Source: Muribaculum gordoncarteri
GTDB taxonomy: Bacteria > Bacteroidota > Bacteroidia > Bacteroidales > Muribaculaceae
Reading direction: 5' to 3'
Assembly (NCBI RefSeq): GCF_004803695.1
Contig: NZ_CP039393.1
Span: 3,038,001-3,102,000, forward strand
Length of the DNA stretch: 64,000 bases
The notes under the pieces were generated by a model. It searched no databases. It was not told where the DNA came from and saw nothing but the letters and a program-made list of their open reading frames with translations. This document shows, in pieces, positions 31,780 to 40,268 of the stretch. Both the position numbers and the translations under genes were made by a program. Each line of letters opens with the position of its first letter. Within the stretch, counting starts at the first letter, position 1.

Positions 31780-31822
31780 TTATTGTTTTACGTTATTTTA
31801 ATTTTTCAATGATAATGACTGA

Positions 31823-31873
31823 GCGATTTTACGCCCCGGCTCTCGCCGAATAGGGTAAAATCGCACAAAGATA
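31823..31873 (-). promoter_or_regulatory. Promoter and 5'-end hairpin of the folding-factor mRNA
   Basis: A -7 box TATCTTTG lies on the minus strand at 31866-31873. Directly downstream, GCGATTTTAC (31855-31864) is complementary to 31823-31832. The loop holds a second hairpin, CGGC-GAGA-GCCG, with a GNRA tetraloop. The mRNA therefore begins with a two-tier stem about 44 bases before the ATG, which may stabilise it or regulate translation. Confidence 0.65.
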
Positions 31874-31931
31874 CTAAAATAATTCAATAGCATCGTCACT
31901 AAGTCAACATTTTATGCAATGTCGAGGATGA

Positions 31932-33218
31932 TTATAGGCCAAATTCGTTGCGTATTGCGTCAACAGCATCGAGTTTTTCCCATGTGAAGAGCTCTACCTC
32001 TATGGTTTTGGTGGGTTCATACTTTGAAATGAACGTTTTGGTCACGGTGCGGGGTTCGCGTCCCATGTGGCCGAACGAGGCGGTTTCCTGATAGATGGGG
32101 TTGCGTAGTTTCAAGCGCTTTTCGATGGCGTGGGGACGCATGTCAAACAGCTTGGACACGTGCTGCGATATCTCGGCGTCGGTCATGTCGACATTGGCTG
32201 TTCCGCGGGTGTTGACATAGAGGCTTACAGGCTGTGCCACACCGATGGCATAGGCAACCTGGACGAGAGCTTCGCGAGCCACGCCGGCGGCAACGAGATT
32301 CTTGGCGATGTGACGGGCCGCATAGGCTGCCGAACGGTCGACCTTGGAGGGGTCCTTACCCGAGAAGGCACCGCCGCCGTGGGCTCCGCGTCCGCCGTAG
32401 GTGTCGACGATTATCTTGCGTCCGGTGAGTCCGGTGTCGCCGTGGGGACCTCCGATTACGAATTTGCCGGTGGGGTTGACATGGAGTATCAGCTTGTCGT
32501 CGAAAAGAGCCTTGACGCTGTCGGGAAGCTTGGCCTTCACGCGGGGGAGAAGGATGTCGCGGACATCGGTGCGTATCTTCTCGAGCATCATTTCATCGGC
32601 TTTTTCCTGCGACTCGGCATCTTCGGCCGGGATGAACTCGTCGTGCTGTGTCGAGATGACGATAGTGTGTATGCGCACCGGAGTGCCGTCGGGCGAGTAT
32701 TCGATTGTCACCTGGCTCTTTGAGTCGGGACGGAGGTAGGGCATCAGCTCGCCTTCGCGGCGTATTGCCGAGAGCTCGCGCAGCAGTGCGTGACTGAGGT
32801 CGAGCGACAAGGGCATATAGTTGGGGGTTTCGTTGCAGGCGTAACCGAACATCATGCCTTGGTCGCCGGCTCCCTGTTCCTGCTCGTCGGCACGTTCCAC
32901 ACCTCGGTTGATGTCGGCGCTCTGCTCGTGGAGGGCCGAGAATACTCCGCAAGCGTTGCCGTCAAACTTCAGCTCGCTGCGGTCGTAGCCTATTTCGTTA
33001 ATCACTCGTCGAGTCACATCCATCAGGTCGATGTAGGCTTTGCTCTTGACTTCGCCGGCAACGACTACCTGTCCGGTGGTGACAAGAGTTTCGCAGGCCA
33101 CCTTTGAGTCGGGGTCATGAGCGAGAAATTCGTCGAGTATTGCGTCGGAGATTTGGTCGGCGACTTTGTCGGGGTGTCCTTCCGACACCGATTCCGAAGT
33201 GAAAAGATAATTGGTCAT
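31932..33218 (-). CDS. metK: S-adenosylmethionine synthetase
   Basis: 428 residues, the long form usual in Bacteroidota. It makes SAM from methionine and ATP. Signatures are complete: [20 protein letters not shown] at residues 7-26, [11 protein letters not shown] (about 118-128), and the [19 protein letters not shown] loop (about 280-298) that closes over the triphosphate. The monocistronic gene is preceded by a 180-base leader with a SAM-I-like segment and a terminator-like hairpin, suggesting feedback by its product. Confidence 0.97.
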   Translation of the reverse strand: MTNYLFTSESVSEGHPDKVADQISDAILDEFLAHDPDSKVACETLVTTGQVVVAGEVKSKAYIDLMDVTRRVINEIGYDRSELKFDGNACGVFSALHEQSADINRGVERADEQEQGAGDQGMMFGYACNETPNYMPLSLDLSHALLRELSAIRREGELMPYLRPDSKSQVTIEYSPDGTPVRIHTIVISTQHDEFIPAEDAESQEKADEMMLEKIRTDVRDILLPRVKAKLPDSVKALFDDKLILHVNPTGKFVIGGPHGDTGLTGRKIIVDTYGGRGAHGGGAFSGKDPSKVDRSAAYAARHIAKNLVAAGVAREALVQVAYAIGVAQPVSLYVNTRGTANVDMTDAEISQHVSKLFDMRPHAIEKRLKLRNPIYQETASFGHMGREPRTVTKTFISKYEPTKTIEVELFTWEKLDAVDAIRNEFGL

Positions 33219-33258
33219 AGCTTAGTATTGCAGTTTAATTTGGTTCAAAAATAAAAAT

Positions 33259-33404
33259 CCCCGTATCGACCTTGGTCGGGACGGAGTAAAAAACACTAAG
33301 CCGTTTTTATGATTTTAGAGCATTTTGCGGTTTTAGCATTTTTTACGGTGGTTGCAAGCAGCCAAATTTTTCCACCCGAATAAGGTTGTCACTAAAGGAC
33401 GGTG
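33259..33404 (-). promoter_or_regulatory. Probable SAM-responsive leader (riboswitch plus terminator) of metK
   Basis: On the minus strand the leader contains TTGCAACCACC (GCAACC at 33350-33355) followed by TGCTAAAACC (TGCTAA at 33333-33338). This resembles the GCAACC and GUGCUAA core of S-box RNAs. Nearer the gene, CCGT..GACC at 33274-33284 pairs with GGTC..ACGG at 33261-33271, and the run ATTTTTATTTTT follows, a terminator-like element. The class is not certain: the P1 stem was not resolved by eye. Confidence 0.5.
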
Positions 33405-33437
33405 CAAAGATAATACATTTTGTTGATATAATTGCAA
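33405..33437 (-). promoter_or_regulatory. metK promoter
   Basis: TATCTTTG on the minus strand at 33405-33412, with TTGC at 33434-33437 after a 21-base spacer. Predicted transcription start is near 33398, giving a leader of about 180 bases. Confidence 0.7.
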
Positions 33438-33492
33438 TGTATTGCATCAATTAACAATTGGCTGAACGTATTTGCTCAGATTCCGTTCCACA

Positions 33493-33519
33493 ATATTTAT
33501 TGTCGAACCGGCTCTTAAA
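33493..33519. repeat. 27-bp repeat, copy B
   Basis: Identical to 381-407 and in the same orientation. It lies 3' of the minus-strand HD-domain gene, just past its hairpin at 33526-33555. Confidence 0.7.
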
Positions 33520-33525
33520 CTGCAT

Positions 33526-33555
33526 CCCCAAAAGTTGGGCGTAAAACTTTTGGGG
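33526..33555 (-). terminator. Hairpin after the HD-domain gene
   Basis: CCCCAAAAGTT at 33526-33536 pairs perfectly with 33545-33555 (11 bp, 8-base loop), starting 7 bases after the stop. The following T-run is weak. Confidence 0.6.
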
Positions 33556-33561
33556 CGCAGG

Positions 33562-34116
33562 TCAGGCTTCGGTGTCGGGGATTGCAAACATTTCATGGAG
33601 CCGGTCGAATCGCGACAGGGAGTCGCTTCCATGACGCGCGATGGAGTTGCGCACGCGCGACAGCGGCTTCTTGGCCATGCTGCCGCTCTTGGAGTAGAAC
33701 TTGTCGGCGTAGCAAATCAGCTTCTCGAGCATCGACTCGGGGCAGTAGTCGCCGAGGGGCAGGTCGAGTTGTTGCTGCAGGATGTCCTCCATTGTTATGC
33801 CTGTTCCGGTGTGACGCTCGGCAACAAGCGCCCATGACTCGGGAGCTCCTTCGTCGCGAAGTAGCCGGGCGCCGATCACGCCGTGACGCATATAGTGGGC
33901 GTCGCCATGGCAGTGTATGCCGGGAGCGTTGGTGGCGAAGATGCCTATGTCGTGCAACATTGCCGCGCTCTCCACTTCCACGGGGTCGAGGTTGAGGCTG
34001 CGCTCGCGGTTTATGGCGAGTGCGAGGTCGGCCACCTGGCGAGCGTGCTTCATATATATATGTCGCAGCTCGTTGTCGTCGGGGTAGTATTTGTCGATTA
34101 TTTCCTGATAGGTCAT
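33562..34116 (-). CDS. HD-domain phosphohydrolase-like protein
   Basis: 184 residues. The HD metal site is seen as H24 (YMKHARQV), H55-D56 in AAMLHDIGIF, and the downstream HCHGDAHYMRHG and ERHTGTG histidines. This is the arrangement of small HDIG hydrolases of nucleotides or phosphate esters. The C-terminal third (ICYADKFYSKSGSMAKKPLSR) is typical of the Bacteroidota group. Substrate is not known. It lies 87 bases downstream of ilvE on the same strand and may share its transcript. Confidence 0.85.
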   Translation of the reverse strand: MTYQEIIDKYYPDDNELRHIYMKHARQVADLALAINRERSLNLDPVEVESAAMLHDIGIFATNAPGIHCHGDAHYMRHGVIGARLLRDEGAPESWALVAERHTGTGITMEDILQQQLDLPLGDYCPESMLEKLICYADKFYSKSGSMAKKPLSRVRNSIARHGSDSLSRFDRLHEMFAIPDTEA

Positions 34117-34201
34117 TGCTGTGATTAAAAAGCCGAAAGACGCTCACCCGTGATCGGGAAGCGCCTTTCGGGTATGATGTTTCGATTGTGAGTCGTCGGG
34201 A

Positions 34202-35224
34202 TTAGTCGATGACGGTGTTCCATCCGTGGATGTCCTCTTCCTCGCCGAGCTGTATTGCGCGCAGCTTGTTGTAGAGGGCTGTCACTACGGGGCCGGGCTG
34301 GCCGTCCTTGCTGACTACATATTTCACGCCGGTGTCGAGGTCGTCGATTTCGGCGACGGGCGAAGCCACGGCTGCTGTTCCGCAGGCTGCCGCCTCCTGG
34401 ATTTCGGCAAGCTCCTCAAGTGGGATGTGGCGTCGTTCAACGGTAATGCCCATGTCCTCGGCAAGCTGCATGAGGCTCTTGTTGGTTATCGAGGGCAGAA
34501 TCGATTCCGATGCGGGAGTTATATATTTGCCGTCCTTTATCGCGAAGAAGTTGGCGGGGCCGCATTCGTCGAGATATTTCTTCTCCTTGGGGTCGAGATA
34601 GAGCACGGCCGAGTAGCCGAGAGAGTGGGCGCGTTCGCCGGCTTCGAGGCTTGCGGCATAGTTTCCTCCGACTTTCCAGCGTCCTGTGCCTTTGGGGGCT
34701 ACGCGGTCAAACTCGCGCATGATACATATATTGGTGGGCTTGAATCCCTCCTTGAAGTAGGGGCCCACGGGGGTTACGAGTATAAGGAAGAGGTATTCGG
34801 TGGCGGGCTTTACGCCTACTTGTGCCGAAATGCCTATCTCAAGCGGACGGATGTAGAGCGATGCTCCGCTTCCGTAGGGTGGCACGAAGCGCTCGTTGAG
34901 CTTCACTACTTTCTTTACCATTTCGGTGAAGAGCTCTACGGGGACGGGAGCCATCATGATTCCTTTGGCCGACTCGATTATGCGCTTGGCGTTCTCCTCA
35001 AGACGGAATATGCGCACTTTGCCGTCCTTACCACGGAAGGCCTTCAGACCTTCAAATATCTCTTGTCCATAATGCAATGCGGTGGCGGCAATGTGGAGAT
35101 TGATTGTTTCGGATTGTGAAACTTCGATATCGCCCCATTTGCCGTCGCGATAGTAGCAACGTACGTTGTAATCGGTGGGGATGTAGCCGAAAGAGAGCTT
35201 TCCCCAATCTAATTCCTCGGTCAT
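34202..35224 (-). CDS. ilvE: Branched-chain amino acid aminotransferase
   Basis: 340 residues, class IV PLP fold, bacterial/eukaryotic large-type BCAT. It interconverts Leu, Ile and Val with their keto acids using 2-oxoglutarate. The PLP-binding Lys is in TGRWKVGGNYAASLEAGE, and the phosphate-binding region ITNKSLMQLAEDMGITVERR and EAAACGTAAVASPV are intact. Length is normal (about 340-355). The start ATG at 35224 is preceded by an AT-rich leader. The HD-domain gene follows 85 bases later. Confidence 0.95.
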   Translation of the reverse strand: MTEELDWGKLSFGYIPTDYNVRCYYRDGKWGDIEVSQSETINLHIAATALHYGQEIFEGLKAFRGKDGKVRIFRLEENAKRIIESAKGIMMAPVPVELFTEMVKKVVKLNERFVPPYGSGASLYIRPLEIGISAQVGVKPATEYLFLILVTPVGPYFKEGFKPTNICIMREFDRVAPKGTGRWKVGGNYAASLEAGERAHSLGYSAVLYLDPKEKKYLDECGPANFFAIKDGKYITPASESILPSITNKSLMQLAEDMGITVERRHIPLEELAEIQEAAACGTAAVASPVAEIDDLDTGVKYVVSKDGQPGPVVTALYNKLRAIQLGEEEDIHGWNTVID

Positions 35225-35340
35225 AGTTGAATTTATTTTGTCAATGCGCGAAATTAGTTATAATTATTTAATTCCGCATCCCAAAACCGATAAAATTTTA
35301 ATCGGAGTGGGTTTAATCGGGCTTGTATTGCGTGAGCGGT

Positions 35341-36324
35341 CTATCGCGACGCTGTGATGTGGGTCACCGATTCGGGCAATTTCCGCTTGGGAATATTGTA
35401 GGTGGGCTTGAGGTAGAGCTTCAGGTCGATGAAGTCGATGAGCACATCCTGAGTGAAGAGGTTGAAGGGGTTCATTGCAAAGTCTTCCTCGTCGTTGTCG
35501 TAGTAGTAGGCTGTGTATGAGCCGCCTCGATCGCCGCACGACAATATGGCCGAATGGTCGACTATAGCGGGGAATTGTCCGCGTGCCGAAACCACAGTGT
35601 CGGCGTATAGCGGCCTCAATGTGCGCCTTGCTTCGCGATAGGGGAGCTTTATGCCCACTCGCTGCAGGCCGGTGTCGATGAAGTATTCGTCCTCGTCCGA
35701 TTCAATTGATATGGGTATGTAGTATCTTTTGCCGAGCCAAATGCTTGTCCTCAATGCTTTTGAATAGCTTAAATCGACGCATTGGACATAGCCCGCAGGT
35801 AGTTTTACATATAGGTTGAGGGCTTTATTGTGATATTGATACTCAATCTTGAACTTCTGCAGGAAGTCTATACCGAGAACCGATAATCCGTTCTTTGAAG
35901 GTGCGAAATCCACGTTGTGTATTACGTTTATTATCTCATTATAGATCGTGGAGTCGTTTTCGTAGACCTTGTGGTGGAATGGTAGATCGATTTTATAGCG
36001 TGTTGCCGACAGCTGGATGTCGCCCATGCCGTCACGGCCCAATACGGGGTATATCTCTTTGCGCGGATGGTAGCCCATCTTTTCCAGGGTGGCGAGGGCC
36101 TCGGCGGTTATTGTGCTGAGGTCGCTTCCGGTGTCGATTTTGAACATCAGTCCCGGGGCTATCTCGGCCACGAATGGCGAGCCGCTAAGCGACATGGTGC
36201 CAACGATTCCGTCGGGGTTGTCGGAGCTGATGTCATTTTGTGATGTACGCGACAAGACAAACCCATAGCACAGGATGGCGCAAAGCAATACGACGATTAA
36301 TGTTATTGTAGTTTTTGATTTCAT
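35341..36324 (-). CDS. Membrane-anchored retropepsin-like aspartic protease, duplicated fold
   Basis: 327 residues from the ATG at 36324; an upstream GTG at 36339 is rejected. An N-terminal hydrophobic helix (residues 7-25) is an anchor or signal. The first half has FKIDTGSDLSTI with Asp64 and the partner motif SVLGIDFLQKFKIEY. The second half repeats the pattern with DEYFIDTGLQRVGIKL (Asp217) and NLFTQDVLIDFIDLKLYL. Two DTG motifs in one chain suggest a pepsin-like pair of lobes instead of a homodimer. It probably works in the periplasm. Substrate unknown. A -7 box TATATTTG lies at 36371-36378. Confidence 0.8.
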   Translation of the reverse strand: MKSKTTITLIVVLLCAILCYGFVLSRTSQNDISSDNPDGIVGTMSLSGSPFVAEIAPGLMFKIDTGSDLSTITAEALATLEKMGYHPRKEIYPVLGRDGMGDIQLSATRYKIDLPFHHKVYENDSTIYNEIINVIHNVDFAPSKNGLSVLGIDFLQKFKIEYQYHNKALNLYVKLPAGYVQCVDLSYSKALRTSIWLGKRYYIPISIESDEDEYFIDTGLQRVGIKLPYREARRTLRPLYADTVVSARGQFPAIVDHSAILSCGDRGGSYTAYYYDNDEEDFAMNPFNLFTQDVLIDFIDLKLYLKPTYNIPKRKLPESVTHITASR

Positions 36325-36370
36325 TCTGATAGTAAGCACCCTTGTTATGCGGGGCGGCGCTTTCGGTGTG

Positions 36371-36378
36371 CAAATATA
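36371..36378 (-). promoter_or_regulatory. -7 box of the aspartic protease promoter
   Basis: TATATTTG on the minus strand, 47 bases upstream of the ATG at 36324. Confidence 0.5.
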
Positions 36379-36483
36379 GGTCGAATAGCTTCAAAGAAAG
36401 TAAATGCGGCGCGGGAATTTAACTTTATTGTGACATTTATCGCAAATGTGTTATATAGATGTCGCAAATCGGTGACAAAAAGA

Positions 36484-36513
36484 AAGTCCCCGGCAAAAAC
36501 TTGCCGAGGACTT
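36484..36513 (-). terminator. Terminator of the tRNA-Val pair
   Basis: A 13-bp stem with one mismatch (36484-36496 with 36501-36513, 4-base loop), followed in the minus direction by TTTCTTTTTG. Confidence 0.8.
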
Positions 36514-36518
36514 GGGAG

Positions 36519-36593
36519 TGGGCGCTGAGGGATTCGAACCCCCGACCCTCTGCTTGTAAGGCAGATGCTCTGAACCAGCTGAGCTAAGCGCCC
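36519..36593 (-). tRNA. tRNA-Val (anticodon TAC), copy 2
   Basis: The minus strand folds into a complete cloverleaf: acceptor GGGCGCT/AGCGCCC with discriminator A, D arm GCTCAGCTGGTTCAGAGC, anticodon stem TCTGC/GCAGA with loop CTTACAA (anticodon TAC), and T arm with GGTTCGAATCC. No CCA is encoded. Identical to 36638-36712. Confidence 0.97.
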
Positions 36594-36637
36594 GAAAATT
36601 TTTCGGGAACTTCAACGAAGAATGGGGTTTAATATTG

Positions 36638-36712
36638 TGGGCGCTGAGGGATTCGAACCCCCGACCCTCTGCTTGTAAGGCAGATGCTCTGAACCAGCTG
36701 AGCTAAGCGCCC
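36638..36712 (-). tRNA. tRNA-Val (anticodon TAC), copy 1
   Basis: The same 75 bases as 36519-36593, with a 44-base spacer. The two are probably cotranscribed from upstream (near 36713-36770) and end at the hairpin 36484-36513. They are recent duplicates or kept identical by conversion. Confidence 0.97.
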
Positions 36713-36805
36713 TTTCTTCGTTAAAGCGATGCAAAGTTACAACGATTTTCTGAATTGGCAAATAAAAACGGCATAAAAATCACTCAAAAAATCAAATTTA
36801 TTGCG

Positions 36806-36813
36806 TAACTTTG
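36806..36813 (+). promoter_or_regulatory. -7 box of the purB promoter
   Basis: TAACTTTG at 36806-36813, 34 bases before the purB ATG, preceded by AT-rich DNA. Confidence 0.6.
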
Positions 36814-36847
36814 TGCCTATCAATCATTATACATATATTATTTTGAT

Positions 36848-38191
36848 ATGCAACTGACTCAACTTACAGCTATTTCGCCCATTGACGGCCGTTATCGCGG
36901 CAAATGCGAGCGTCTTGACGAGTATTTTTCGGAGTTTGCGCTCATTCGTTATCGAGTGCGTGTGGAAATCGAGTATTTCATCGCCTTGTGCGAAATCCCC
37001 TTGCCTCAGCTCGCGGCTGTCAATCCGGAGATATTCCCCGAGCTGCGCAGCATATATAAAAACTTCACTTTGGCCGATGCCGAGCGCATCAAGTCGATAG
37101 AATCGGTGACCAACCACGATGTCAAGGCTGTTGAATACTTCCTTAAGGAGCGTTGGGACGCTCTTGGGCTGGAGAGCTTCAAGGAGTTCATCCATTTCGG
37201 CCTCACCTCGCAGGACATCAACAACACTTCGGTGCCCCTGTCGATCAAGGAGGCTCTTGAGCATGTGTATCGTCCGCTTCTTATGGAGCTTGTGGAGCAT
37301 CTTGAGGCCCGCGCCGAAGAGTGGAAGGATCTGCCCATGCTCGCCAAGACTCACGGCCAGCCGGCTTCGCCCACTCGTCTTGGCAAGGAGATAAAGGTGT
37401 TCAGCTATCGTCTGCGCCGTCAGATAGCGCTGCTCGACGCTGTTCCCGTGAGCGGAAAGTTTGGTGGCGCCACCGGAAATTTCAACGCGCATCTCACTGC
37501 CTATCCTTCGATTGACTGGCGTGACTTTGCCGCACGTTTCCTCAACGACCGCTTAGGCATAGAGCGTGAGGAGTACACAACCCAGATTTCCAACTACGAC
37601 AACATGGCTGCCATTTTCGACGCCCTGCGCCGCATCAACACTATCATCCTCGACCTTGACAAGGACATGTGGCAGTACATATCAATGGAATATTTCAAGC
37701 AGAAGATAAAGGCAGGCGAGGTAGGTTCGTCGGCAATGCCCCATAAGGTCAACCCCATCGACTTTGAGAACTCCGAGGGTAATCTCGGCATAGCCAATGC
37801 GGTGCTTGACCACCTGGCAATGAAGCTGCCTATATCGCGTCTGCAGCGTGACCTCACCGACTCAACCGTACTGCGCAATATAGGTGTGCCTCTGGGTCAC
37901 ATGATGATTGCCCTCAGCTCTACGCTTAAGGGACTCAACAAGCTGCTCCTCAATGAAGCCGCTATAGCCCGCGACCTCGACAACATGTGGAATGTGGTAG
38001 CCGAGGGAATCCAGACGATACTCCGTCGCGAAGGTTATCCGAAGCCCTACGAAACCTTGAAGGAGCTTACCCGCGTCAACACCACGGTTACTGCCGAGAG
38101 CATCGCATCGTTTATCGACACGCTCAATGTGAACGACGCGGTCAAGGAGGAGCTTAAGCATCTTTCGCCCCACTCCTACACAGGATATTGA
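36848..38191 (+). CDS. purB: Adenylosuccinate lyase
   Basis: A 447-residue member of the fumarase/aspartase superfamily. It cleaves SAICAR and adenylosuccinate with release of fumarate in purine synthesis. The start LTAISPIDGRYRGK is characteristic of the PurB group, HFGLTSQDINNTS carries a substrate-binding loop, and the signature GSSAMPHKVNPIDFEN (about 297-312) with its flexible Ser loop is intact. Length is normal. It is monocistronic, bounded by a promoter at 36806 and a strong hairpin at 38260. Confidence 0.97.
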   Translation: MQLTQLTAISPIDGRYRGKCERLDEYFSEFALIRYRVRVEIEYFIALCEIPLPQLAAVNPEIFPELRSIYKNFTLADAERIKSIESVTNHDVKAVEYFLKERWDALGLESFKEFIHFGLTSQDINNTSVPLSIKEALEHVYRPLLMELVEHLEARAEEWKDLPMLAKTHGQPASPTRLGKEIKVFSYRLRRQIALLDAVPVSGKFGGATGNFNAHLTAYPSIDWRDFAARFLNDRLGIEREEYTTQISNYDNMAAIFDALRRINTIILDLDKDMWQYISMEYFKQKIKAGEVGSSAMPHKVNPIDFENSEGNLGIANAVLDHLAMKLPISRLQRDLTDSTVLRNIGVPLGHMMIALSSTLKGLNKLLLNEAAIARDLDNMWNVVAEGIQTILRREGYPKPYETLKELTRVNTTVTAESIASFIDTLNVNDAVKEELKHLSPHSYTGY

Positions 38192-38259
38192 TAACATCGC
38201 AACCCCTCGGCCCGGTCGCAATTGCCCCGCCGACAGGTTGTAAATACTACTGATTTACG

Positions 38260-38291
38260 CCGCCCCGTCAGGTAAACTCCTGACGGGGCGG
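38260..38291 (+). terminator. Terminator after purB
   Basis: CCGCCCCGTCAGG at 38260-38272 pairs perfectly with 38279-38291 (13 bp, 6-base loop), followed by a T-rich stretch. Confidence 0.85.
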
Positions 38292-38409
38292 TCGTTTGTT
38301 TATCTTATGAGGGATAAATATTCGGGCGTGGCAATGATTAAAAAAGGTTAAAAATGCTTCGTGGGTATGATTTCACAGTGCTTTTTGATTCAATTAACGT
38401 TATGTAAAT

Positions 38410-38441
38410 GTTGGCGCAGTCAAATAAAAAAATTAATTTTG
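38410..38441 (+). promoter_or_regulatory. Promoter of the pseudouridine synthase, with a long leader
   Basis: GTTG at 38410-38413, 20 bases, TAATTTTG at 38434-38441. The ATG is at 38685, so the leader is about 240 bases. It has no open reading frame of note and only a small CCGG-TTTGT-CCGG hairpin near 38593. The rest of 38192-38684 holds only the purB terminator. Confidence 0.65.
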
Positions 38442-38684
38442 CACAACTTAATGCACTATGACACGCAGTCGCGGGTCCTATTGCACGAGAAAAGTGTGAG
38501 GGCGTAATAATAGTAGTGACTGATTTACGATTCCAAAATGCTTATAATGAATGAGTCAACAATTTTATTAACATTTTATTAATAACAATTATCCGGTTTG
38601 TCCGGGAAATCAAACAAAACAACTAAAACGACGCCGCGAGGCAGACAACAAGCATTACTCAACCAATTTAAAAGTGACTGAATT

Positions 38685-40238
38685 ATGGACAGTGAAGAAA
38701 AGAAACCCAAACGACCGAGAATCGGCGAAAATCGCATCGCAGCATCATCGGACGGAGATGCACAACATTACGGTAAAGTAAACTATGACCAACCGAGCGA
38801 CTATCAGTCGTCGGGCGAGCATACTCAGGGAGATTACCAGCGAGAACGCAACTATCAACCCCGTCCCTACAACAACAATCGTCAGCAGGGTGGTTACGGC
38901 AACAATCGTTACAACCAGGGCGGATACCGTCAGGGCAACAACTATAACAACCGATACAATCAGGGAGGTTATCAGCCTCGTCAACAATATCAATCGCCTG
39001 CGGCATCGGAGGGCGCCGAAAGCACTACACCCGCCGAAGGCACTTCGATGAGCGAAGGTTACACTCCTTCGACTCAGCAGGAGGGCGGTTACAACAACTA
39101 TCGTCAGCAGGGCGGTTACAATAACAATCGTCAGGGCGGCTATAACAACAATCGTCAGGGCGGTTACAACAACAATCGTCAGGGTGGTTACAACAACAAC
39201 CGTCAGGGTGGCTACAACAATAATCGTCAGGGCGGTTACAACAACAATCGCCAGGGCGGCTACAACAACCGCCAGGGTGGTTACAACAACAACCGTCAGC
39301 AGGGTGGCTACAACAACAATCGCCAGCAGGGCGGCTATAACAACCGTCAGCAGGGTGGTTACAACAACAATCGCCAGCAGGGTCCCAACCGTCAGGGCGG
39401 TTACAACAACCGTCGTCAGCAGGGTCCCAACCGCCAGGGATTCAACGCACCCCGTCAGGGCAAGAGCTTCACTCCGCGTCCAAAGCGCATAGAGTACGAA
39501 ATGCCGATACCCGATCCCAACGAACAGATTCGTCTTAACAAGTTCATGGCCAATGCCGGAATATGCTCACGCCGCGAAGCCGACGAATTTATCCAGCAGG
39601 GTCTTGTAAAGGTGAACGGAGAGGTAGTAACCGAACTCGGAACCAAGATTTCGCACAGCGATGTCGTTGAATATGATGAAAAGGTGGTGACACTGGAGAG
39701 CAAGTGCTACATCCTGCTCAACAAACCCAAGGATTGCGTGACCACAAGCGACGACCCCAACGGCCGCACAACAGTGATGGACCTCGTAAAGGGTGCTTGC
39801 AACGAGCGCATCTATCCCGTAGGTCGTCTTGACCGCAACACTACCGGTGTGCTTCTTCTCACCAACGACGGCGACCTCGCCTCGAAGCTCACACATCCCA
39901 AGTATGTGAAGAAGAAAATCTATCACGTGTGGACCGACAAGGACATCTCGGAAGATGACATGCAGGCAATCGCCGACGGAATCGAGCTTGAGGACGGCCC
40001 CATCCATGCCGACGCAATAAGCTATGCCACCGAGAACGACCGCAATCAGGCCGGTATCGAGATTCACTCGGGACGCAACCGCATCGTGCGCCGCATCTTC
40101 GAGAGCCTCGGCTATCACGTGACCAAGCTTGACCGTGTTTACTTTGCCGGACTCACCAAGAAGAATCTTCCCCGCGGTCGCTGGCGTTACCTCACCCAGG
40201 AGGAGGTCAACTTCCTCAAGATGGGATCATTTGAATAA
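38685..40238 (+). CDS. RsuA/RluB-type pseudouridine synthase with long disordered N-terminus
   Basis: 517 residues. Residues 1-265 are low-complexity, made of many copies of GGYNNNRQ and GGYNNRQQ with scattered Arg and Tyr, and are probably disordered and RNA-binding. An S4 RNA-binding domain (about 282-340, IRLNKFMANAGICSRREADE) and the catalytic domain follow, with the catalytic Asp in PVGRLDRNTTGVLLLTNDG. The enzyme converts a uridine of rRNA to pseudouridine; homology is to the RsuA/RluB/RluE/RluF group and the target site is not clear. The tail is far longer than in E. coli enzymes, though Bacteroidota homologues often carry such tails. Confidence 0.9.
   Translation: MDSEEKKPKRPRIGENRIAASSDGDAQHYGKVNYDQPSDYQSSGEHTQGDYQRERNYQPRPYNNNRQQGGYGNNRYNQGGYRQGNNYNNRYNQGGYQPRQQYQSPAASEGAESTTPAEGTSMSEGYTPSTQQEGGYNNYRQQGGYNNNRQGGYNNNRQGGYNNNRQGGYNNNRQGGYNNNRQGGYNNNRQGGYNNRQGGYNNNRQQGGYNNNRQQGGYNNRQQGGYNNNRQQGPNRQGGYNNRRQQGPNRQGFNAPRQGKSFTPRPKRIEYEMPIPDPNEQIRLNKFMANAGICSRREADEFIQQGLVKVNGEVVTELGTKISHSDVVEYDEKVVTLESKCYILLNKPKDCVTTSDDPNGRTTVMDLVKGACNERIYPVGRLDRNTTGVLLLTNDGDLASKLTHPKYVKKKIYHVWTDKDISEDDMQAIADGIELEDGPIHADAISYATENDRNQAGIEIHSGRNRIVRRIFESLGYHVTKLDRVYFAGLTKKNLPRGRWRYLTQEEVNFLKMGSFE
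39098..39440 (+). repeat. Tandem 21-27-bp coding repeats
   Basis: Nearly exact units such as GGCGGTTACAACAACAATCG repeat about 14 times in frame, encoding GGYNNNRQ and shorter variants. Third-position changes (GGC/GGT, CGT/CGC, AAC/AAT) show that the array is maintained at protein level. Confidence 0.9.
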
Positions 40239-40268
40239 TCTACATTATTATATATAATATAGCTTGCA

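Noticed and set aside
36519-36712. Tandem tRNA-Val genes as a possible integration hotspot
   Set aside because: No integrase, no partial tRNA copy and no foreign-looking segment lies next to them.
39098-39440. Regularly spaced repeats that could suggest a CRISPR array
   Set aside because: Units adjoin each other without unique spacers, stay in one coding frame, and vary mainly at third codon positions. No cas genes are present.
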